Part shown: positions 59,633-64,000 of the stretch, piece after piece
Layout of the letters: each line of letters starts with the position of its first letter
Position numbering within the stretch: position 1 is the stretch's first letter
Origin: Conexibacter arvalis
Lineage (GTDB): Bacteria > Actinomycetota > Thermoleophilia > Solirubrobacterales > Solirubrobacteraceae
DNA: 64,000 nt
Assembly (NCBI RefSeq): GCF_014199525.1
Contig: NZ_JACHNU010000009.1
Location: forward strand, 118,506-182,505
Reading direction: 5' to 3'
Notes under the pieces: generated by a model
What the model was told of the DNA's origin: nothing
The model's input: only the letters and a program-made list of their open reading frames with translations
Databases searched by the model: none
Made by a program: the position numbers and the translations under genes

Positions 59633-61467
59633 CGCCTCCGCGTCCGGCGCTTCGCTCTCGCCCGCGCTCTGGCCGGCGCTCTCGCCCCCGCTCTGGCCGG
59701 CGCGAGGTAGCGTCTGCCGCGCGTCACGAGCGTTCTCCGTCTCAGCGCGAAGGCGGTCACCGCGACCCGGCCCTCCTGGACGACGAACAGCGTGCCCGGG
59801 CGCGGATCGCGCGGGCAGCGGTCGATCGTCGTCCAGCGCGTGCCGCGCACGATCGCGGCGCCGTATCTGCCGCTGACCTCGATCCGCCCCTGGGCATGGA
59901 CCTTCACGCGCCGCCCCTTTCGCTTGCGCTTCGCCCGCTTCTTCGCCGCGCCCGCGAGCGGACGTCTCGCGGCGCCTCTGCGCACGGCCGCGCGGCAGCC
60001 GGCGAGCGGGCCGGAGAGCACCAGCGAGCCGGGCCGCTGGCCGCGGTCGAGCCGCCGCGGCTGGCGGACGACGAACCGCCCCTCGGAGGCGACGACGCTC
60101 GCGCTGCGCGAACGGGCGCCGCGCGTCGTGGCGAACAGGAGCGAGACCCGCCCGCGCGTCGCGTCGAGCTCGCTCCCGAGCGGGACGTTCGCAACGGCGC
60201 CGAGTCGGACGAAGCGGCGTCTGCCTGGCAGGCGGATCCGGATCGTCCCGCCGACCGGCGCCGCGACGGCGCTGCGGCCGAGCACGGCGGGCGCGACGCC
60301 GGGGGGGACCGCGATCGGAGGCGGCGGGTCAGGGGCTCTTCTCGGCGGCGGGGTCGTGGTCGGCTCGGGAGCGATCGCGCGGACGCGGTGGTTGAGCGCG
60401 TCGGCGATCCACACGCGGCCGGCGCCGTAGGCGAGCGCGCGCGGACGGGAGAGCTGCGCGGTGCCCGGCGGCCCGCCGTCGCCGCTGAAGCCGAGCGCCC
60501 CGGTGCCGGCGATCGTGCGGATGACGCCGGCCGGGTCGACCTCGCGGATCCGCTCGTTGCCCGCGTCGGCGATCGCGATCGCGCCGTCGGCGCGGACGGA
60601 GACCCCCTCCGGCTCGTTCAGCGCCGCCGCGGTCGCGGGGCCGCCGTCGCCGGCGAAGCCGGCCGTCCCGTGGCCGGCGACGGTCGTGATCGTCCCGGCC
60701 GCGTCGACCCGCCGGACGCGGTGGTGGCCGGTGTCGGCGATCAAGAAGCCGCCGCCGGCGAGCGGGACGACGCGGGCGGGCGCGCTGAGGGTGGCGCTCG
60801 CCGCCGGTCCGCCATCGCCGAGCGCTCCGCTGAAGGCGTTGCCGGCGACGGTCGTGATCGTCCCGCTCGCGTCGACCCGCCGGATGCGGTCGTTGCCGGT
60901 GTCGGCGATCAGGAAGCCGCCGTCGGGGAGCGCGGCGACACCGCCGGGGCTTCTCAGGAAGGCGGCCGCGGCCGGTCCTCCGTCCCCGCCGAAGGTCGCG
61001 CTGCCGATCCCCGCGACGGTCGTGATCGTCCCGCTCGCGTCGACGCGGCGGATCCGGTGGTTGAACGTGTCGGCGATCAGGAAGCCGCCGCCGGGGAGCG
61101 CCGCGACGCCGCGCGGCTGGTTGAGCCGCACCGACGGATCGGTTGCCGCCACGCCGCTGCCGGCGAAGCCGCTCGCCGCGCCGCAGCAGGGGCCGGCGCC
61201 CGCGACCGTCGTGATGACCCCAGTCGCGTCGACCCGCCGGATGCGGTGGTTGGAGGTGTCGGCGATCAGGTACGCCTCGCCGGCGGCGCCGAGCGGCGCG
61301 ACGTCGGAGGGCGCCGTCAGCAGCGCGCTCGTCGCGACCCCGCCGTCACCGGCGAAGCCGCCGTCTCCGCCGCCGGCGACGGTGTCGATCCGGTCCGCGG
61401 CGCGCGCGTCGACCGCCGCGAGGGCGAGCAGGAGGACGGCGAGCGATGCCAGCAGCGTGCGTCTCAT
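59629..61467 (-). CDS. Secreted NHL-repeat beta-propeller protein
   Basis: The 612-residue exported protein has a signal peptide (LLASLAVLLLALAAVDARA, about 4-22) and six NHL repeats of the form FLIADTxNxRIRRVDAxGxITTVAG (about 25-375), forming a six-bladed propeller. A Pro-rich linker leads to a C-terminal beta-rich domain (VPLGSELDATRGRVSLLFATT; GRFVVRQ; SGRYGAAIVRGTRWTTIDRC) resembling FecR-like extracellular domains of this lineage, then an Arg/Ala tail. It probably binds a ligand or scaffolds at the cell surface. ATG 61467 is the start. It sits between the CRP and cyclase genes on the opposite strand. Confidence 0.82.
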   Translation of the reverse strand: MRRTLLASLAVLLLALAAVDARAADRIDTVAGGGDGGFAGDGGVATSALLTAPSDVAPLGAAGEAYLIADTSNHRIRRVDATGVITTVAGAGPCCGAASGFAGSGVAATDPSVRLNQPRGVAALPGGGFLIADTFNHRIRRVDASGTITTVAGIGSATFGGDGGPAAAAFLRSPGGVAALPDGGFLIADTGNDRIRRVDASGTITTVAGNAFSGALGDGGPAASATLSAPARVVPLAGGGFLIADTGHHRVRRVDAAGTITTVAGHGTAGFAGDGGPATAAALNEPEGVSVRADGAIAIADAGNERIREVDPAGVIRTIAGTGALGFSGDGGPPGTAQLSRPRALAYGAGRVWIADALNHRVRAIAPEPTTTPPPRRAPDPPPPIAVPPGVAPAVLGRSAVAAPVGGTIRIRLPGRRRFVRLGAVANVPLGSELDATRGRVSLLFATTRGARSRSASVVASEGRFVVRQPRRLDRGQRPGSLVLSGPLAGCRAAVRRGAARRPLAGAAKKRAKRKRKGRRVKVHAQGRIEVSGRYGAAIVRGTRWTTIDRCPRDPRPGTLFVVQEGRVAVTAFALRRRTLVTRGRRYLAPARAGARAPARARARAKRRTRRR

Positions 61468-61525
61468 GGAACCGGATCGTGGCGCACCGAGCGCCGCCGG
61501 CACTGTCGCAGACTTCGCCCCCGCC

Positions 61526-61543
61526 GTGTCGAATGCGCGACAC
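61526..61543. promoter_or_regulatory. CRP-geometry palindrome before the cyclase gene
   Basis: GTGTCG-AATGCG-CGACAC is a perfect 6-bp inverted repeat; the inner 16 bp, TGTCG-N6-CGACA, have the layout of CRP/FNR sites (TGTnn-N6-nnACA). It lies 7 bases before the cyclase ATG at 61551, between the divergent NHL and cyclase genes. Confidence 0.5.
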
Positions 61544-61550
61544 TGCGCCG

Positions 61551-63329
61551 ATGCTCAGCCGACCGGTGCGCGCGCTGCTCGTCGGGCTCCTCGCGGCCGC
61601 GTTCGCGGGGGCCCTCGCGCGCACCTCGCCGCTCGAGCGCGCCGAGCTGGCCACCGTCGACGCCCGCTTCGACGTGCGCGGAGCGCGGGGCGCGCATCCG
61701 GAGGTCGCGGTCGTCGGGATCGGCGAGTCGACCTTCCAGGCGCTGCGGACGCGCTGGCCGTTCCCGCGCCGCCTCCACGCCGAGGCGATCGACGCGCTGC
61801 TGGCGGCCGGCGCCAGAGCGGTCGCCTACGACGTCCAGTTCTCGGAGCCCTCGACCCCGGCCGACGACCGCGCGCTCGTCGCCGCGGCGCGGGACCCGCG
61901 CGTCGTCATGAGCACGTCGGAGCTGGCCCCGGACGGCGGGCCGTACCTCCTGCCCGGGCTGACCCGCGCCCCCGCGCGCGCCGGCTACGCGCTCTTCCCG
62001 ATCGACCGGGACGGGACGATGCGCGAGCTGGAGGCGACCGTCGAGGGCGTCCCCCACCTCGCCGTGCTCGCCGCCGGCGGCGACCCCGGCGCGCCGACGC
62101 GCCCGATCGACTTCGCCGGGCCGTCGGGGACGGCGGAGACGCTGCGCTTCGAGGACGTGCTCGACGGCTCGCTCGACCCCGCGGCCGTGCGCGGGAAGGT
62201 CGTCGTCGTCGGCGCGACCGCGCCGAGCCTCCAGGACGTCCACGCCGTGCCGGTCGGCGGCGTCATGCCGGGCGCCGAGATCCACGCGAACGCCGTCCAG
62301 ACGGTGCTCGACGACTACCCGCTGCGGGAGGCCCCGTCGCTGCTCGCGGCCGTGCTCGTGCTCGCCGCCGGACTGCTCGCCCCGCTCGCAACCGTCCCGG
62401 CCGGCGCGCCGGCCGTGGTGCTCGGACGCGCGCTGCTCGCGGGCGCGCTCGGCGCCGCGGCGCTGCTCGCCGGCGCGCAGCTCGCCTTCGCCGCCGGCAC
62501 GATCGTCCCGGTCGCGACGCCGCTGCTGGCGCTGCTGCTCGGGACGGCCGGCGCGGTCGCGCTGACCTACCTCGTCGAGGTGCGCGCGCGGCGGCGGCTG
62601 CGCGCGGTCTTCGAGCGGTTCGTCGCCCCGGCCGTCGCGACCGAGCTGCTCGACCGCGACCACCGCGAGCGGGAACGCGACGGCGCCGCCTCGCTGCCGA
62701 GCCGCCGCACCGAGGCGACCGTCCTCTTCTGCGACCTGCGCGGCTTCACGACGCTCGCCGAGCGGCTCGACGCCGAGCAGGTGATCGCCGTCCTCAACCG
62801 CTATCTGGAGGCGGTCTCCGGCTCCGTCCTCGACCGCGGCGGCACGGTCGTCTCCTACCAGGGCGACGGGATGATGGCCGTCTTCGGCGCCCCGCTGCCG
62901 CAGCCCGACCACGCCGCCCGCGCGCTCGCGGCCGGCCGTGCGATCCTCGACGAGGCGCTGCCCGCCTTCAACGCCTGGCTGCTGGAGGAGCGGCTCGCGG
63001 AGGCGCCGCTGGAGGCGTGCGTCGGCCTCAACAGCGGAACCGTGATGGCCGGCGTGCTCGGCTCCAGACGCCGCGTCGAGTACGCCGCGGTCGGCGACGC
63101 GACCAACGTCGCCGCGCGGCTGCAGGCGCTCGGCCGCGACCGGCCCGGCCGCCTGTTCGTCTCCGCAGCGACCGTCGCCGCGCTCGGCGCCGGCGACCAC
63201 CACGGCCCAGGCGGCACAGGTCGCGCCGACGACGGAACGGGACGCGCCGCGGCAGCGGGCCTGAGGCCGCTCGGCGCGGTGACGCTGAAGGGCCGCGGCG
63301 AGCCGGTCGAGGTCTGGTCGGCGCCATGA
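61551..63329 (+). CDS. CHASE2-domain class III nucleotide cyclase
   Basis: The 592-residue protein has an N-terminal TM helix (ALLVGLLAAAFAGAL), an extracytoplasmic CHASE2 domain (VAVVGIGESTFQALRTRWPFPR; GKVVVVGATAPSLQDVHAVPVGG; PGAEIHANAVQTVLDD), three TM helices (about 265-340) and a cytoplasmic cyclase domain (FERFVAPAVATELL; metal Asp in ATVLFCDLRGFTTLAERL; second Asp in SYQGDGMMAVFGAP; EYAAVGDATNVAARLQAL). The Lys that usually selects adenine before the second metal Asp is Ser here, so ATP specificity is likely but not proven. It should turn an external signal into cAMP. The CRP-family regulator about 2 kb away is a natural receiver. Confidence 0.88.
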   Translation: MLSRPVRALLVGLLAAAFAGALARTSPLERAELATVDARFDVRGARGAHPEVAVVGIGESTFQALRTRWPFPRRLHAEAIDALLAAGARAVAYDVQFSEPSTPADDRALVAAARDPRVVMSTSELAPDGGPYLLPGLTRAPARAGYALFPIDRDGTMRELEATVEGVPHLAVLAAGGDPGAPTRPIDFAGPSGTAETLRFEDVLDGSLDPAAVRGKVVVVGATAPSLQDVHAVPVGGVMPGAEIHANAVQTVLDDYPLREAPSLLAAVLVLAAGLLAPLATVPAGAPAVVLGRALLAGALGAAALLAGAQLAFAAGTIVPVATPLLALLLGTAGAVALTYLVEVRARRRLRAVFERFVAPAVATELLDRDHRERERDGAASLPSRRTEATVLFCDLRGFTTLAERLDAEQVIAVLNRYLEAVSGSVLDRGGTVVSYQGDGMMAVFGAPLPQPDHAARALAAGRAILDEALPAFNAWLLEERLAEAPLEACVGLNSGTVMAGVLGSRRRVEYAAVGDATNVAARLQALGRDRPGRLFVSAATVAALGAGDHHGPGGTGRADDGTGRAAAAGLRPLGAVTLKGRGEPVEVWSAP

Positions 63330-63393
63330 GGCGCTGACCCGCCTCCAGCCTCTCTGTCGACCTGCGCCCGCCGCACCCTTTGCGCCGCCCCTG

Positions 63394-63474
63394 CCGCCCG
63401 TGCTGCCCGCGCTGCGCACGCTGCGCGCGCTGCCCGCGCTGCCCGCGCCGCCCGCGCCGCCCGCGCCGCCCGCG
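63394..63474. repeat. 9-bp minisatellite, nine copies
   Basis: Nine tandem units of the form C(C/T)GC(C/G)C(G)nG run from 63394 to 63474; the last three are identical (CCGCCCGCG) and the earlier ones differ at 1-3 positions. It lies in the 233-bp gap between the cyclase and the RHH gene and shows no coding evidence. Confidence 0.75.
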
Positions 63475-63509
63475 CACGGTCCTCCGCGGGAGCGCGCCTC
63501 TCCGGTGCC

Positions 63510-63553
63510 AGTGTCATGACATGACGGGGGCGAGGACGTCATGTCATGACACT
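63510..63553. promoter_or_regulatory. 16-bp inverted repeat operator of the RHH gene
   Basis: AGTGTCATGACATGAC (63510-63525) and its exact reverse complement (63538-63553) flank a 12-bp spacer. Each arm contains the palindrome TGTCATGACA plus an extra TCATG half-site. The site ends 9 bases before ATG 63563. Such arrays of short palindromes suit co-operative RHH binding. Confidence 0.7.
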
Positions 63554-63562
63554 CCGAAAGAC

Positions 63563-63907
63563 ATGTCACGCAACGAGGTGATCCAGTTCCGCGTCTCCGA
63601 GTCAGAGAAGGCGTCGATCGCACAGGAGGCGGCGCGCCGCGGCCGCAGCGTCGCCTCCTATCTGCGGACGGTCGCGCTCGCCTCCGCACCAGAGGCGCCG
63701 GCCGTGGCGCTCAGACGGCTGCCGGCCGAGGAGCGGGTCGCACGGCTGTTCACCGAATACCTCCAGGCCGGCAGAAGACCTGCCGACGCCGCGTTCTCCG
63801 CCAAGCTCCAGCTGTTCCTGCGCTGGCCGAATGACGCGCTGCAGCTGTTCGATCCCTGGTCGCCGTCGCCGTCGAGCAAGGCCGACGACGGCGAAAGCCC
63901 CGCCTGA
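63563..63907 (+). CDS. Ribbon-helix-helix DNA-binding protein (MobC/Arc-like)
   Basis: The 114-residue protein starts MSRNEVIQFRVSESEKASIAQEAARRGRSVASYLRTVAL, a ribbon (IQFRVS) and two helices with the GRSVASYLR turn of RHH proteins such as MobC, Arc and antitoxins. The C-terminal half (LFTEYLQAGRRPADAAFSAKLQLFLRW) is helical; the end is Asp/Ser-rich. No relaxase, toxin or plasmid gene is visible, but the window ends just beyond. The upstream palindromes suggest autoregulation. ATG 63563 opens the ribbon; longer in-frame readings go into the minisatellite. Confidence 0.75.
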   Translation: MSRNEVIQFRVSESEKASIAQEAARRGRSVASYLRTVALASAPEAPAVALRRLPAEERVARLFTEYLQAGRRPADAAFSAKLQLFLRWPNDALQLFDPWSPSPSSKADDGESPA

Positions 63908-63916
63908 GAGGGTGTC

Positions 63917-63949
63917 GCACAAACCCCGGCCTGTGGCCGGGGTTTGTGC
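63917..63949. terminator. Strong terminator after the RHH gene
   Basis: GCACAAACCCCGGCC-TGT-GGCCGGGGTTTGTGC is a perfect 15-bp stem with a 3-base loop, 9 bases after the RHH stop codon. It is the strongest hairpin in the window. It may also end a minus-strand gene that would lie beyond the right edge. Confidence 0.75.
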
Positions 63950-64000
63950 TGTCCGGGGGCTTTAAGACGATGCCGTGGTCGGCGTCGTCGGGGAGGTGCT
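63950..64000. other. Right edge, no gene assigned
   Basis: The last 51 bases hold no complete ORF. On the minus strand one frame is open to the edge (reading HLPDDADHGIVLKPPD) and another stops at TTAAG, so the 3' end of a leftward gene may lie here, but the stretch is too short to call. Confidence 0.2.

Noticed and set aside
63380..63562. N-terminal extension of the RHH gene through the minisatellite
   Set aside because: It would encode Cys/Pro/Arg repeats from the 9-bp array and translate the operator; ATG 63563 starts exactly at the ribbon strand.

Overview
The window is about 64 kb of very GC-rich bacterial chromosome with 54 protein genes that I can support, on both strands. There is no rRNA, tRNA, CRISPR array, prophage or insertion sequence. 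The gene content suggests an actinobacterium of the class Thermoleophilia (Solirubrobacterales, Conexibacter-like): leaderless starts, an HspR-type lon promoter, an LSR-type two-component system beside an MMPL pump, a DUF3516 helicase, secreted proteins with Ala/Arg-rich tails, and AGA arginine codons confined to a subset of genes. The genus is an inference.

Layout. 0-8.4 kb holds housekeeping and metabolic genes: an alpha/beta hydrolase cut by the left edge, an amidase, a cysteine-free ribosomal protein S18, a SpoU rRNA methyltransferase, thymidylate kinase coupled to a DUF1707 protein, an acetoacetate-decarboxylase-like protein, an UlaG-like metallo-hydrolase and an MFS exporter. 8.5-17 kb holds a large secreted Fn3/Gly-rich protein, a cupin, a DtxR-fold regulator whose metal ligands are lost, RNase H, a spermidine-synthase-like methyltransferase overlapping a second metallo-hydrolase, and a holin-phosphodiesterase fusion. 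17-24 kb holds a histidine kinase and response regulator divergent from an MMPL transporter, then a membrane-anchored PQQ dehydrogenase with its own cytochrome c domain. 23.7-28.5 kb is sbcDC. 28.5-34 kb holds a CbiM-type Ni/Co permease and several small membrane or transport genes. 35-39.8 kb is a complete sugar ABC importer operon (ATPase, lipoprotein, two permeases; one permease carries an inserted SdrD-like domain). 40-45 kb holds a GGDEF/HD-GYP protein, a divergent yceI/marR pair with visible operators, and an amidohydrolase operon. 45-50.8 kb holds lon, an aldehyde dehydrogenase and a trypsin-like protease. 50.9-57.4 kb holds a DUF3516 helicase, a small Cys protein and a heterodimeric ABC exporter. 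57.5-64 kb holds glutathione-independent formaldehyde dehydrogenase, a CRP-family regulator, an NHL propeller protein, a CHASE2 nucleotide cyclase and a ribbon-helix-helix protein behind a large palindromic operator.

How the parts fit. The PQQ dehydrogenase and formaldehyde dehydrogenase could form an alcohol-to-aldehyde-to-acid oxidation route; both are rich in AGA codons, as are the sugar-binding lipoprotein and, less strongly, lon. The cyclase and the CRP protein, about 2 kb apart, look like a cAMP signalling module, and a CRP-geometry palindrome lies in front of the cyclase. lon has a near-consensus HAIR element. Across the window, TANNNT hexamers repeatedly sit 6-8 bases before start codons, the signature of leaderless transcription; this decided several start sites. 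Convergent gene pairs are usually separated by perfect GC-rich stem-loops.

No wholly new multi-gene system stands out. The best leads are the domain-inserted permease, the metal-blind DtxR protein, the holin-phosphodiesterase fusion, the RHH autoregulatory locus at the right end, and the divergent promoter locus at 53.5 kb.
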